Made by a program: the position numbers and the translations under genes. From the NCBI GenBank assembly GCA_016234555.1, contig JACRBJ010000038.1, positions 1-55,890 on the forward strand: a DNA stretch of 55,890 nucleotides. Reading direction: 5' to 3'. How positions within the stretch are numbered: the first letter of the stretch is position 1; each line of letters begins with the position of its first letter. Under the pieces are notes generated by a model. It searched no databases and had not been told where the DNA came from. It worked only from the letters and a program-made list of their open reading frames with translations. Below, piece by piece: positions 35,228 to 43,701 of this stretch. This DNA comes from Chloroflexota bacterium (GTDB taxonomy: Bacteria > Chloroflexota > Anaerolineae > Anaerolineales > Villigracilaceae).

Positions 35228-36472
35228 ATGTGGAAGCAATTCCGGGGTTTTGTTCCTTTTCTTATCATCGCCAGCCTTGTTATTTCATCCTGTGGGAAGA
35301 GCAATCAAATCACCCTCAAAATCGTATCGAGCCTGCCCCTGACCGGTTCCTCAAGAGCACAGACAACCGCCATTGCCAACGCCATGCAATTGCGCGTGGA
35401 ACAGGCAAGGTCTAAAGCCTGCAATGGAAAGTACAGGATCGTCTATGAATCCTGGGATGACGCATCCGCCGAGGGCAAGTGGACCTCCGAGATTGAAATA
35501 CAGAATGCGAACAATGCCGTCAACGACAAGTCGGTTATCGCCTACCTGGGAACTTTCAATTCGGGGGCGGCAAAACTCTCCATGCCGATATTAAACCAGG
35601 CTGGGATGGTCATGATCTCGCCCGCAAACACGTACCCGGGCTTGACGCACAAGGTTGAAGGAGTAACGGAATCTGATGAACCCTACGTATATTTTCCAGA
35701 CGGTGTGCGTAATTATGCACGTCTGGCTGCGACGGACGACTTGCAGGGACCGGTGATTGCCAACTTTATGATAGCCCAGGGCGTCAAATCCGTTTATATT
35801 CTTGATGACGGGGATGTCTACGGCAAGGGAGTTGCGGAAGCGGTAACCCTTGCGTCGCAAAAAGCGGGTATTGCAGTTGCCGGCAACGAGACCTACGACA
35901 CGAAAGCCGCAAACTATCTGGAACTTATGAGGAAAATATCAACCAGCAACAACGGCGGCGTACCGGACGCCATCTTCGTCGGCGCAGTTGTGGAAAATAA
36001 TGCCGGGCAGTTGCTAAAGGACAAGGTTGTCATACTGGGGGATAATCAACGGGTGAAATTCATCGGACCGGACGGTCTCTACACGGCAGGCTTAATCGAA
36101 ACAGCAGGAGCCGCCATCGCAGAAGGCGCCTTTGCAACCACCCCCGGATTGGCGCTTGCGGACCTCGGCGAGACGGGGCAAAAATTCTACAAGGATTATG
36201 CCAAAAGGTTTGGCGAGACAAAAGAACCCTATGCCATCATGGGCTACGAAACGATGAACGTGACGCTTCACGCCATCGAGAATGTCTGCGCGGCGGACGG
36301 CGATCCAACAAACCGGAGCGCCGTCCGGGACGCCGTGCTTGCGATCAGGGAATTCGAGGGTGCGCTAGGCATCTGGTCATTTGACAACAACGGTGACATC
36401 ACAATTCCCTACTTCCTGGTTGGGCAGGTACAAAACGGCAGCTTCGTTCAATTCGGCACCTTCACACCATGA
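35228..36472 (+). CDS. Additional amino acid-type ABC substrate-binding lipoprotein between the two operons
   Basis: The 414-residue lipoprotein has a signal ending LVISSC (lipid-modified cysteine). It shows the HAAT-class binding fold, with SSLPLTGSSRAQTTAIANAM, IAYLGTFNSGAAKLSMPILNQAG, MISPANTYPGLT and YILDDGDVYGKGVAEAV. It diverges clearly from the binding proteins of both flanking operons and has no permease of its own. ATG 35228 follows GAGGAG and is preferred to the in-frame TTG at 35201. It may supply a different substrate to one of the flanking transporters; this is inference. Confidence 0.88.
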   Translation: MWKQFRGFVPFLIIASLVISSCGKSNQITLKIVSSLPLTGSSRAQTTAIANAMQLRVEQARSKACNGKYRIVYESWDDASAEGKWTSEIEIQNANNAVNDKSVIAYLGTFNSGAAKLSMPILNQAGMVMISPANTYPGLTHKVEGVTESDEPYVYFPDGVRNYARLAATDDLQGPVIANFMIAQGVKSVYILDDGDVYGKGVAEAVTLASQKAGIAVAGNETYDTKAANYLELMRKISTSNNGGVPDAIFVGAVVENNAGQLLKDKVVILGDNQRVKFIGPDGLYTAGLIETAGAAIAEGAFATTPGLALADLGETGQKFYKDYAKRFGETKEPYAIMGYETMNVTLHAIENVCAADGDPTNRSAVRDAVLAIREFEGALGIWSFDNNGDITIPYFLVGQVQNGSFVQFGTFTP

Positions 36473-36503
36473 GAATCGTCCAAAATTCCAACTGCCACTT
36501 TGT

Positions 36504-36566
36504 TTTAATTCGAAGATTTAGCGGAGCCGCCCGAAGGGGGTGCGACCCCGAACGGAATAAATTAAA
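36504..36566. repeat. GC-rich multi-hairpin element in the second operon leader
   Basis: TTTAATT at 36504-36510 pairs with AATTAAA at 36560-36566, and GGGG(TGCGA)CCCC forms an inner hairpin at about 36537-36549. The GC-rich core differs sharply from its AT-rich surroundings, as expected for an inserted repeat or a structured RNA. It lies upstream of the promoter-like elements, so it would be part of the upstream binding-protein mRNA. Confidence 0.4.
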
Positions 36567-36668
36567 GCAAACTTAGACCCCAACTTTCAAGAATTCCGCA
36601 AAAGCTGCCGCCCTATTGACCTATATCAAAAATGGTTATACCATTATTAACGTGATAAAATTTGGCGT

Positions 36669-36717
36669 CGAAAAAGCCGGCAGAAACTCGTTTGTAACAG
36701 GTTTGTTCGGCTTTTTG
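36669..36717 (+). terminator. Terminator-like hairpin in the leader of operon 2
   Basis: AAAAAGCCG (36669-36677) and CGGCTTTTT (36709-36717) pair exactly around a 31-base loop, and GTTT follows. It sits downstream of the promoter-like TTGACC/TACCAT and upstream of the binding-protein gene, where it could work as an attenuator or end read-through from upstream. Confidence 0.5.
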
Positions 36718-36750
36718 TTTAATACCTTGGGTCGACCAATCTCACACCTT

Positions 36751-36812
36751 AAGGAGGTGATGCCGTCAAAACAGGGCGTTGTCCGCCATTTGTCATACCC
36801 AATGAATGGGTA
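36751..36812 (+). promoter_or_regulatory. Leader element of operon 2: full SD-like site followed by hairpin
   Basis: AAGGAGGTGAT at 36751-36761 is the complete complement of the 16S rRNA 3' end but lies about 91 nt before the real start. TACCCA-ATGAA-TGGGTA forms a hairpin at 36796-36812, 39 nt before the start. Order and spacing copy those of operon 1 (29651-29711), though the sequences between differ. Confidence 0.45.
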
Positions 36813-36851
36813 AAGATTCGCAATCCAATATCTAATCCGGAGGAGTAAGAA

Positions 36852-38012
36852 ATGATCAAACGTCTATTCGTTGTTTTCTCAGTGCTGGTTGTCGCCAGCC
36901 TGCTGTTGACCGCCTGCGGCGGCGCTGCTGCGCAAAAAGAAATTAAGATCGCCATTCTCGCCCCCTTGAGCGGCGCTGTGCCGACCTTCGGCGTCTCCAC
37001 CCGTGACGGCGCTTTGCTCGCCATCGATGAATGGAATGCCAAAGGCGGCGTGCTTGGGATGAAGATCGTGCCTGTTGTCGCAGACAGCCAGTGCGCAGCC
37101 GACCCCGCCGTCAATGCCGCCAACAAAGTCATCGACCAGGACAAAGTTGGCTATATCATCGGCGAGGTATGCTCTTCAGCTTCCATCCCCATATCTGAAA
37201 TTGTCAATGCAAAGAACGTCCTTCAGATCAGCCCGACTTCCACCAATGCAAACGTCACGCTGACCGCTGACGGTGCCGTCAAGCCCTACACATTCCGCGC
37301 CTGCTTCATCGATCCCTTCCAGGGAACCGTGGGCGCCAAATTCGCCCTGACTGACCTCCAAGCCAAGAAAGCCTTCGTGCTTTACGACCAGGGCAATGAC
37401 TACACACGCGGTCTGGCTGAAGCCTTCGAAGCAGCCTTCACTGCGGGCGGCGGCGAAATCGTGGGCAAGGAGACCTACACCGGTCAGGATACCGACTTCT
37501 CCGCCATTCTGGCAAAGGTCGCCGAAGCCAAACCTGATATTGTCTACCTGCCCGACTATTACAACGTTGTCAATCTCGTCACAGCACAAGCCAAGGAAAA
37601 GGGTATCACTGCCCCCTTCCTGGGCGGTGATGGATGGGATTCCGCCGACCTGGATCGCACGGCTGCCGATGGTGGCTACTTCACCAACCACTACTCCGAG
37701 CAGGACACCCGTCCGATCGTTCAGTCCTGGCTGAAGACCTACGGCGAGAAATACAAGGATGCCGATGGCAAGCCGATCGTCCCCGATGCTCTGGCGACCC
37801 TGGCATATGATGCCGCCAATCTGTTGATTGCGTCCATTGAAAAAGCCGGCGTCGATGATCCCTCGAAGGTCAAGGATGCCATGGCTGCGCTGAAATGGGA
37901 AGGTGTTTCCGGCACGATCACCTTCGATGCAAACCACAACCCCATCAAATCCGCCGTCATCCTGCAGGTCAAGGACGGTAAAGTCGTTTACGTTACATCG
38001 GTAGCCCCGTAA
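36852..38012 (+). CDS. livK: Branched-chain amino acid ABC transporter, substrate-binding lipoprotein (operon 2)
   Basis: The 386-residue lipoprotein has a signal ending LLLTAC. The mature LivK-type fold shows IKIAILAPLSGAVPTFGVSTRDG, VGYIIGEVCSSASIPISEIVNAK, QISPTSTNANVT, FVLYDQGNDYTRGLAEAF and GVSGTITFDANHNPIKSAVILQV. This is closer to classical LivJ/LivK than the operon 1 protein. GGAGGAG lies 7-8 nt before the ATG. A strong terminator follows, separating it from the permeases. Confidence 0.93.
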   Translation: MIKRLFVVFSVLVVASLLLTACGGAAAQKEIKIAILAPLSGAVPTFGVSTRDGALLAIDEWNAKGGVLGMKIVPVVADSQCAADPAVNAANKVIDQDKVGYIIGEVCSSASIPISEIVNAKNVLQISPTSTNANVTLTADGAVKPYTFRACFIDPFQGTVGAKFALTDLQAKKAFVLYDQGNDYTRGLAEAFEAAFTAGGGEIVGKETYTGQDTDFSAILAKVAEAKPDIVYLPDYYNVVNLVTAQAKEKGITAPFLGGDGWDSADLDRTAADGGYFTNHYSEQDTRPIVQSWLKTYGEKYKDADGKPIVPDALATLAYDAANLLIASIEKAGVDDPSKVKDAMAALKWEGVSGTITFDANHNPIKSAVILQVKDGKVVYVTSVAP

Positions 38013-38031
38013 CCTGCAAAACCATTACATG

Positions 38032-38064
38032 GGGGGCGGGCGCAAGCGTCCGCCCCCTTTTTTT
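38032..38064 (+). terminator. Strong intrinsic terminator between binding-protein and permease genes (operon 2)
   Basis: GGGGGCGGGCGC and GCGTCCGCCCCC pair with one wobble around an AA loop, followed by seven Ts. It lies inside the operon, 18 bp before the permease start, so read-through must be partial, or the downstream genes need antitermination or another promoter. Confidence 0.92.
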
Positions 38065-38082
38065 CTCGCTTTGGAGTGCCTT

Positions 38083-39207
38083 ATGGAAAGATCAACTACA
38101 ACCCCTCCACCGCCATTCCTGTATCAGCAAATGATCAAGGGTCGCTGGATCGGCAGGATATTCATATACGCCATCGGCTTATTTGCGGCAGCCGGCATCG
38201 CAATCAAAGCTTATCAATCTCCCCCGCTGTTCGTCAACCAGGTTGTCAACGGATTGCAACTCGGCTTTGTATATGCCCTGATTGCCCTGGGCTACACAAT
38301 GATATACGGCATCGTCAAGTTAATCAATTTTGCCCACGGTGATGTATTCATGGTTGGGGCGTTTGTTAGTTATTATGCCATCAGCGGCTTTGAACTGCAC
38401 CTGTGGCTGTTGGCGTTAATCCCCGGTATTAATCCAGCTTTCGGACTGATCATCGGAACGATTTCAGTAATCCTGCTCTCCATGATAACCTGCGCGCTAT
38501 TGGCTGTAACGGTGGAACGATTCGCATACAAGCCTCTGCGGGACGCGCCGCGCATCTCCGCCCTGATTACCGCCATCGGCATTTCATTCTTTCTGGAATA
38601 TTTCGGCGCCCTGCCTTTCGTATTTACGCCAAACTTTATCACCTACAAGCGCCCTTTCCCGATCAGCATCTGGTATATCAAGGACGGCATCCACAGTTTG
38701 GAGGCTGGAGCCGCGCCGCCGGACGGAAGTATCCTGTTTTCCAACATTCTGATCATCATTATTCTCACGTCGTTGTTGTTGCTGGTTTTGTTGCAATTCA
38801 TCGTGCATCGCACCAAGATTGGCAAGGCAATGCGCGCCACATCCTACGATAAACCGACCGCCCGCCTGATGGGCATCAATGTCGACGGAATCATCTCCAT
38901 CACCTTCGCCATCGGCGCGGCTTTGGCAGGCGCGGCAGGAATCCTCTATGCGACGGCTTATCCGCAGGTGGTCTTCTGGATGGGCATCACGCCCGGCTTG
39001 AAAGCCTTTGTGGCGGCGGTATTGGGCGGCATTGGCAGCATCCCCGGAGCACTGGTTGGCGCATTGATCATGGGGCAGGCTGAGGTGTTGAGCGCAAGTT
39101 ATATCTCCACCCCAATGCGCGACGCGATCTCCTTTTCAATTTTGATCCTGGTGCTATTGGTTCGCCCGACAGGCATTTTTGGCGAACCTGAGCGCGAGAA
39201 AGCGTAA
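38083..39207 (+). CDS. livH: Branched-chain amino acid ABC transporter permease LivH-type (operon 2)
   Basis: The 374-residue permease has an N-terminal membrane segment (residues about 24-44) and the LivH core: NQVVNGLQLGFVYALIALGYTMIYGIVKLINFAHGDVF, FAYKPLRDAPRISALITAIGISFFLE, KIGKAMRATSYDKPTARLMGIN and AAVLGGIGSIPGALVGALIMG. ATG 38083 follows TTGGAG; an in-frame ATG at 38029 lies upstream of the terminator hairpin and is rejected. Confidence 0.94.
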   Translation: MERSTTTPPPPFLYQQMIKGRWIGRIFIYAIGLFAAAGIAIKAYQSPPLFVNQVVNGLQLGFVYALIALGYTMIYGIVKLINFAHGDVFMVGAFVSYYAISGFELHLWLLALIPGINPAFGLIIGTISVILLSMITCALLAVTVERFAYKPLRDAPRISALITAIGISFFLEYFGALPFVFTPNFITYKRPFPISIWYIKDGIHSLEAGAAPPDGSILFSNILIIIILTSLLLLVLLQFIVHRTKIGKAMRATSYDKPTARLMGINVDGIISITFAIGAALAGAAGILYATAYPQVVFWMGITPGLKAFVAAVLGGIGSIPGALVGALIMGQAEVLSASYISTPMRDAISFSILILVLLVRPTGIFGEPEREKA

Positions 39208-39219
39208 GGGGAGATGACG

Positions 39220-40479
39220 ATGAACAAAATTAAATCGGATCGTAGTACTGTTGGCTTCATGGTTGTCGCCGTTTTGTTTATTGCCGTTGTCCAGGTGCTT
39301 CTTTCGCTGGGTATCCTGAATGCTTTCTGGGACACCCTGCTCCGTTTCGGGGCGGTGATGGCAATCGTCAGTCTGGGTCTGAACCTGATCTACGGCTTCA
39401 ATGGGCAGTTTTCCCTGGGACAATGGGGCTTCTACGCCATCGGAGCCTATGCCGCAGCGGATATCACTTACCGCTGGACCCAAATGCAGAGCGCATCCGG
39501 TCTGGTGGTGCTGTTCCTAATCGTCTCGCTGGTGGGACTCAGCTTTTGGGGCGTCGCCAAATTGCTTGCGCGCATGCGCGGGATAGATCCGCTTTCCGGA
39601 TTCGCCCTATACCTGGTCGGCGTGATTGTGGCAGGATTTATCGCAGTCAAACTCGGCCAATTTCTGATCGAGCCGGTGACGGCTCTCTTCTCGGCGATTC
39701 CCGCCGCCTTCGCCCTGCAACTGATCTTCTTCCTGGCAGTCATACTGGGAGGCTTGATCGCCGCCGAAGTTAGTTACATCTTCGGATGGCCCGTCCTGAC
39801 CCTAGGCTCCGACTATTTCGGCATCGCCACGCTTGGCTTCACTATTATCGTGAAAGTGCTGCTGGACAACTCCGACACCCTTCTGGGATTCACGGAAATG
39901 AAAGGCGCGCGCGGCATGATAGGTATTCCCAATATCACATCCTGGTTATGGGTCTCGATTTTCCTGCTGATTACCGTCATCGTCACCCGCAACTTGCTGC
40001 ACTCCAGCAATGGACGGGCTATCGTCTCGGTGCGCGAGGATGAAATCGCCAGCAAGGCAATGGGTATCGACGTTGCCCAGCAAAAGATCCTGACGTTTGT
40101 ATTGGGCAGTTTCTTCGCCGGGATAGCAGGCGCTTTGTACGCGCACATCAACGGCTTCCTGCACCCGAACACGTTCAACTTCATTAAATCCTTCGACCCG
40201 ATGATCATCATCGTCTTCGGCGGCCTGGGCAGTGTGACGGGAACGGTATTCGCCGCCTTTGCCTGGGCGCTGGTACTGGAAGGATTTTTACGCCTGTGGC
40301 TGCCGCAGGGCTTCGAGACTTGGCGTTTCGTGGTCTATCCAGTCCTCTTGTTAATTATGATGCTGCTCAGACCCAAAGGCTTGTTTGGCGGCTTCGAAGT
40401 GCCGTTCCTGAAGCAGTTGATTCCGCCGCTTCACCGCCCTTCAAAGTCGAACGGCGAAGCCAGTGAGGTGAAATCATGA
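39220..40479 (+). CDS. livM: Branched-chain amino acid ABC transporter permease LivM-type (operon 2)
   Basis: The protein of about 419 residues has the LivM core MAIVSLGLNLIYGFNGQFSLGQWGFYAIGAYAAA, PVLTLGSDYFGIATLGFTIIVKVLLDN and the coupling region NGRAIVSVREDEIASKAMGID. About 60 residues of extra hydrophobic sequence sit in the middle. ATG 39220 is 6 nt after GGGGAG; ATG 39214 overlaps that site. The stop overlaps the next ATPase gene by 4 bp. Confidence 0.93.
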   Translation: MNKIKSDRSTVGFMVVAVLFIAVVQVLLSLGILNAFWDTLLRFGAVMAIVSLGLNLIYGFNGQFSLGQWGFYAIGAYAAADITYRWTQMQSASGLVVLFLIVSLVGLSFWGVAKLLARMRGIDPLSGFALYLVGVIVAGFIAVKLGQFLIEPVTALFSAIPAAFALQLIFFLAVILGGLIAAEVSYIFGWPVLTLGSDYFGIATLGFTIIVKVLLDNSDTLLGFTEMKGARGMIGIPNITSWLWVSIFLLITVIVTRNLLHSSNGRAIVSVREDEIASKAMGIDVAQQKILTFVLGSFFAGIAGALYAHINGFLHPNTFNFIKSFDPMIIIVFGGLGSVTGTVFAAFAWALVLEGFLRLWLPQGFETWRFVVYPVLLLIMMLLRPKGLFGGFEVPFLKQLIPPLHRPSKSNGEASEVKS

Positions 40480-41300
40480 CCGCAAAAGCTACTCCCCTGC
40501 TTGAGATCACCGGGCTGAGCAAGAATTTCGGCGGTTTGCGCGCGGTCTCGAATTTCGATATGAGCATCAACAAAGGCGAATTGGCCGGCTTGATCGGCCC
40601 AAACGGCGCCGGCAAAACCACCGCTTTCAACCTGATCACCGGCATCTACGTCGCCTCGAGCGGGTCGATCAAGTTCGATTCAACGGAACTGGTCGGCTTG
40701 CCCCCCTTCGACATCACCCACATGGGCATCGCCCGCACCTTCCAAAACATCCGCCTCTTCCCCAACCTGACTGTGCTGGACAACGTCCGCATCGCCTATC
40801 ACGCCCACGCTGGTTACAGCCTGACGGACGCCATTTTGCGCACGCCGCATTTCTTCCAGAAGGAAAAGGAATTGACCGAACAGGCGCAGGACTTCCTGGG
40901 CGTGTTCAACCTGCAGGATCGTCAGGGAGAAATCGCCAAGAACCTGCCCTATGGCGAACAGCGGAGGCTGGAAATTGCCCGCGCGCTGGCAGCCAACCCG
41001 AAATTGCTCCTGCTCGATGAACCCGCCGCCGGCATGAACTCCAAGGAGGTTGTCTCCCTGATGGAACTGATCCACTTCATCCGCGACAAGTTCCATCTGA
41101 CCATCTTGTTGATCGAACACCAGATGCGGGTGGTGATGGGTGTCTGTGAGCGAATCACCGTGATGGACTTCGGCGAAGTGATCGCCCGCGGCAACCCCGA
41201 GGAAATCCAAGCCGACCCGAAGGTGGTCGAAGCCTACCTGGGCCGCGGCGCCGCAGCCCTGGCTCAGAAATTAAGTGGAAAGCGCAGCCATGTTGCTTGA
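40476..41300 (+). CDS. livG: ABC transporter ATP-binding protein LivG-type (operon 2)
   Basis: The 274-residue ATPase has GPNGAGKTTAFNLITG, GIARTFQNIRLFPNLTVLDNV, the LivG insertion, the signature NLPYGEQRRLEIARALAANP (E in place of the second glycine of LSGGQ, usual for this family), LLLLDEPAAGMN and IEHQMRVV. It is translationally coupled to livM (ATGA overlap) and overlaps livF by 11 bp. Confidence 0.95.
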   Translation: MTAKATPLLEITGLSKNFGGLRAVSNFDMSINKGELAGLIGPNGAGKTTAFNLITGIYVASSGSIKFDSTELVGLPPFDITHMGIARTFQNIRLFPNLTVLDNVRIAYHAHAGYSLTDAILRTPHFFQKEKELTEQAQDFLGVFNLQDRQGEIAKNLPYGEQRRLEIARALAANPKLLLLDEPAAGMNSKEVVSLMELIHFIRDKFHLTILLIEHQMRVVMGVCERITVMDFGEVIARGNPEEIQADPKVVEAYLGRGAAALAQKLSGKRSHVA

Positions 41301-42000
41301 AGTTAAAGACCTCAATGTTTACTACGGCGCGATTCACGCGCTGCAAGGAATCTCCTTTAACCTCGAAAAGGGAGAAATCGTCACCCTGATCGGCGCCAAT
41401 GGCGCAGGGAAATCCACCACCTTGAGCACGATTTCAGGATTGCTCCGTGCCCGTTCAGGAAACGTTTACCTGAACGGCAAGGACATCAGCCTCACCCCGG
41501 CGGAAGAGATCGTGCGCATGGGAATTTCACAATCGCCAGAGGGACGCAAGATCTTCGCCCCACTGACGGTGATGGAAAACCTTGAAATGGGAGCCTTCAC
41601 CCGCTCCGACGCGGAAGAAAAACGCCGCACGCTGGAAGTCGTCTTCAAACGATTCCCGCGGCTCAAGGAACGCCAGGGGCAGTTGGGCGGAACCCTCTCC
41701 GGCGGCGAACAGCAGATGCTCGCCATGGGACGCGCCCTGATGGCTCAGCCCGCCCTGCTTCTGCTGGATGAACCCTCGATGGGTCTGTCCCCGATCCTGG
41801 TCGAGGAAATCTTCAACATCATCCAGGAGATCAACGCACAGGGAACCAGCATCCTGCTCGTCGAACAAAACGCCCAGATGGCGCTGTCCGTCTCCCATCG
41901 CGGATACGTGCTTGAAACCGGAAAGATTGTCGTCGAAGGAAATTCGAACGACCTGTTGAACGACCCCCAGGTCATGAAAGCCTACCTCGGCGGACACTAA
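41290..42000 (+). CDS. livF: ABC transporter ATP-binding protein LivF-type (operon 2)
   Basis: The 236-residue ATPase has GANGAGKSTTLSTISGLL, GISQSPEGRKIFAPLTVMEN, LSGGEQQMLAMGRALM, LLLLDEPSMGLSP and VEQNAQMAL. ATG 41290 follows GGAAAG; the in-frame GTG at 41275 is less likely. It closes operon 2, followed by a strong bidirectional terminator. Confidence 0.95.
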   Translation: MLLEVKDLNVYYGAIHALQGISFNLEKGEIVTLIGANGAGKSTTLSTISGLLRARSGNVYLNGKDISLTPAEEIVRMGISQSPEGRKIFAPLTVMENLEMGAFTRSDAEEKRRTLEVVFKRFPRLKERQGQLGGTLSGGEQQMLAMGRALMAQPALLLLDEPSMGLSPILVEEIFNIIQEINAQGTSILLVEQNAQMALSVSHRGYVLETGKIVVEGNSNDLLNDPQVMKAYLGGH

Positions 42001-42017
42001 TCCAATCCCTTACATAA

Positions 42018-42065
42018 AAAAACGAAAGCGCCGGCTGACTTTGTGCAACCGGCGCTTTCGTTTTT
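42018..42065. terminator. Bidirectional intrinsic terminator
   Basis: AAAAACGAAAGCGCCGG and its exact complement (42049-42065) form a 17-bp stem with A- and T-runs at both ends. It terminates operon 2 and the convergent small membrane protein gene. Confidence 0.93.
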
Positions 42066-42078
42066 ATCTTTTCGTATG

Positions 42079-42444
42079 CTACGAAACAATGGTCGCTCGC
42101 ACGTCGGGACGGTCGAGGCGAAGCAGGAAATATAACGACAAGGCAATCGACACCGTACCCAAGGCAATATACAGGAAATCGAAGCCAAAAACCCCGTCAC
42201 CCTTGCTGATCAGGGCGTTCGGGAACAACATCATCAGGCGGGCAATCACATTGAAACCTTGCAGGGTCAGGCTGAGGGAAAGCGCCCACGTGCGCCCGCG
42301 CCACAAACCATAGCCAAGCAAGGCAAAAATAACGATCATGATGCCTACAACGATCAGCCCCGACTTCAATGTCTCCGGCGGGTAGATCAGCAATGGAACG
42401 ATCTGAAGAACATATAGCAACAAAAGCTTTGACTTGTTGGGCAT
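42079..42444 (-). CDS. Small integral membrane protein of unknown function
   Basis: The 121-residue protein has three or four hydrophobic segments (about residues 8-22, 28-47, 54-72 and 88-108) with short polar loops, and a charged C-terminus (LRLDRPDVRATIVS). I do not recognise the family by motif. It is convergent with operon 2 and divergent from cinA; no partner is evident. GGAGAAA lies before the ATG. Confidence 0.7.
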   Translation of the reverse strand: MPNKSKLLLLYVLQIVPLLIYPPETLKSGLIVVGIMIVIFALLGYGLWRGRTWALSLSLTLQGFNVIARLMMLFPNALISKGDGVFGFDFLYIALGTVSIALSLYFLLRLDRPDVRATIVS

Positions 42445-42573
42445 GGGGTTTCTCCTTCGGGATTTTCGTTACGACAAAAATTCTATCAGGGGGCAGACAG
42501 GGTGTCAAGCAAAACGCAGAAACAACCTCGCGTCGATTAGTCCGGTCTCATTTTCCTCTGTTAAAATCAGGGC

Positions 42574-43701
42574 ATGACCTCGGCAGAAATCATCACCATC
42601 GGCACCGAAATCCTCCTCGGCGAAATCGTGGATACCAACACCCGCTACCTCGCCAAAAACCTGCGCGGACTGGGCATCGACCTCTACCGCACCATCACCA
42701 TCGGCGACAACGAAGAGCGCATCGCAGACGCCATCCGCGAATCGATGCGCCGCGCTGACATTGTTATCACCACCGGCGGGCTGGGACCCACCGTCGATGA
42801 TCCCACCCGCGAAGCAGTGGCAAAAGCCGTCGGCGTGCAAACCGAATTCCGCGAAGACCTCTGGCAGCAGGTCGTCGCCACCATCGCCCGCTACGGGCGC
42901 ACGCCGTCCGAAAACCAAAAACGGCAGGCGTACGTCCCACAGGGCTCAATCGGCATCCACAACCCCGTCGGCACCGCGCCCTGCTTCATTGTCGAAACCA
43001 AACGCAATGCGGTCATTTCCCTGCCTGGCGTGCCCAACGAGATGGAACACATCCTGCACGAGTCGGTCATTCCCTACCTGCAAAAACGCTTCCACCTCGA
43101 CGAACTGATAAAAATCCGCGTCATCCATTGTTCGGGACTTGGCGAAGGCAGCATCGACGAAAAAATCGGCGACCTCGAAAAGCTCAGCAACCCCACCGTC
43201 GGGTTGGCGGCGCATACGGGCGTCGTCGATATCCGCATTGCGGCGAAGGCAAAAAGCGAAAGCGAAGCCAACGCCATGATCGCGGAGGTCGAGAAGCAAG
43301 TGCGGGAACGGCTTGGCTTGGTCGTCTTTGGAGTGGATGAAGAGAAACTGGAAGACGTTGTTTTGGATTTGATTGCCAAACGCGGCTGGAAGCTGGTTGC
43401 CATCGAATCGGGCTTGGGCGGAAGCCTGAGCCGCAGCATTCCTCACACGGCTTCTCTTTCCGCCCTGACGGTTGATTCGTTGACCCAGGCCTTACGCGCC
43501 GCCCAAGCCGACTCGCAAGCCGAAGCCGCCCTCGGCGTGGTGGCTCATCCCGAAGAGCGTTCTGCCGACATGGTAATGATCCTTCCGACTGGCGAACAGA
43601 CTCATCACATCACCTATGGCGGACCTCCGCGCAGCCTGCCGCGCTGGGCAACCAACCTGGCGCTCAGCTGGCTGCGAACCACGCTGGAGGAAATGACATA
43701 A
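42574..43701 (+). CDS. cinA: CinA-like protein with degenerate C-terminal deamidase domain
   Basis: The 375-residue protein has an intact N-terminal molybdopterin-binding-like (COG1058) domain: AEIITIGTEILLGEIVDTNTRYLAK, VITTGGLGPTVDDPTREAVAKA, NPVGTAPCFIVE and SLPGVPNEME. The C-terminal region should carry the nicotinamide-mononucleotide deamidase motif ESCTGG, but here reads ESGLGG near residue 277. The following F-x-G-x-V-x-Y-S-N segment is missing, although the last 50 residues again look CinA-like. The deamidase is probably inactive. TAAAAT at 42562-42567 ends 6 nt before ATG, suggesting a leaderless mRNA. It overlaps the next gene by 1 bp. Confidence 0.88.
   Translation: MTSAEIITIGTEILLGEIVDTNTRYLAKNLRGLGIDLYRTITIGDNEERIADAIRESMRRADIVITTGGLGPTVDDPTREAVAKAVGVQTEFREDLWQQVVATIARYGRTPSENQKRQAYVPQGSIGIHNPVGTAPCFIVETKRNAVISLPGVPNEMEHILHESVIPYLQKRFHLDELIKIRVIHCSGLGEGSIDEKIGDLEKLSNPTVGLAAHTGVVDIRIAAKAKSESEANAMIAEVEKQVRERLGLVVFGVDEEKLEDVVLDLIAKRGWKLVAIESGLGGSLSRSIPHTASLSALTVDSLTQALRAAQADSQAEAALGVVAHPEERSADMVMILPTGEQTHHITYGGPPRSLPRWATNLALSWLRTTLEEMT

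Larger units (their letters stand above)
36473..36851 (+). other. Leader region of second Liv-type operon
   Basis: The 379 bases hold no convincing gene. In order they contain a GC-rich multi-hairpin element bounded by TTTAATT/AATTAAA (36504-36566), a promoter-like pair TTGACC (36616-36621) and TACCAT (36639-36644, 17-bp spacing), a terminator-like stem (36669-36717), a full SD-like AAGGAGGTGAT (36751-36761), and a hairpin (36796-36812). An open frame of 17 codons starting at ATG 36760 is possible but its spacing from the SD is poor. Confidence 0.5.

Noticed and set aside
36760..36813. Leader peptide MPSKQGVVRHLSYPMNG before operon 2
   Set aside because: The ATG lies only two bases after GGAGG, too close for normal initiation, the peptide is not rich in branched-chain residues and there is no counterpart in the operon 1 leader.
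37176..37937. Minus-strand open frame of 253 codons opposite the operon 2 binding protein
   Set aside because: Shadow of a recognisable LivK-type protein.
29752..42000. Urea or amide transporter identity for the two HAAT systems
   Set aside because: The families overlap in motif and no urease, amidase or urea-linked gene lies nearby, so a specific substrate cannot be assigned.
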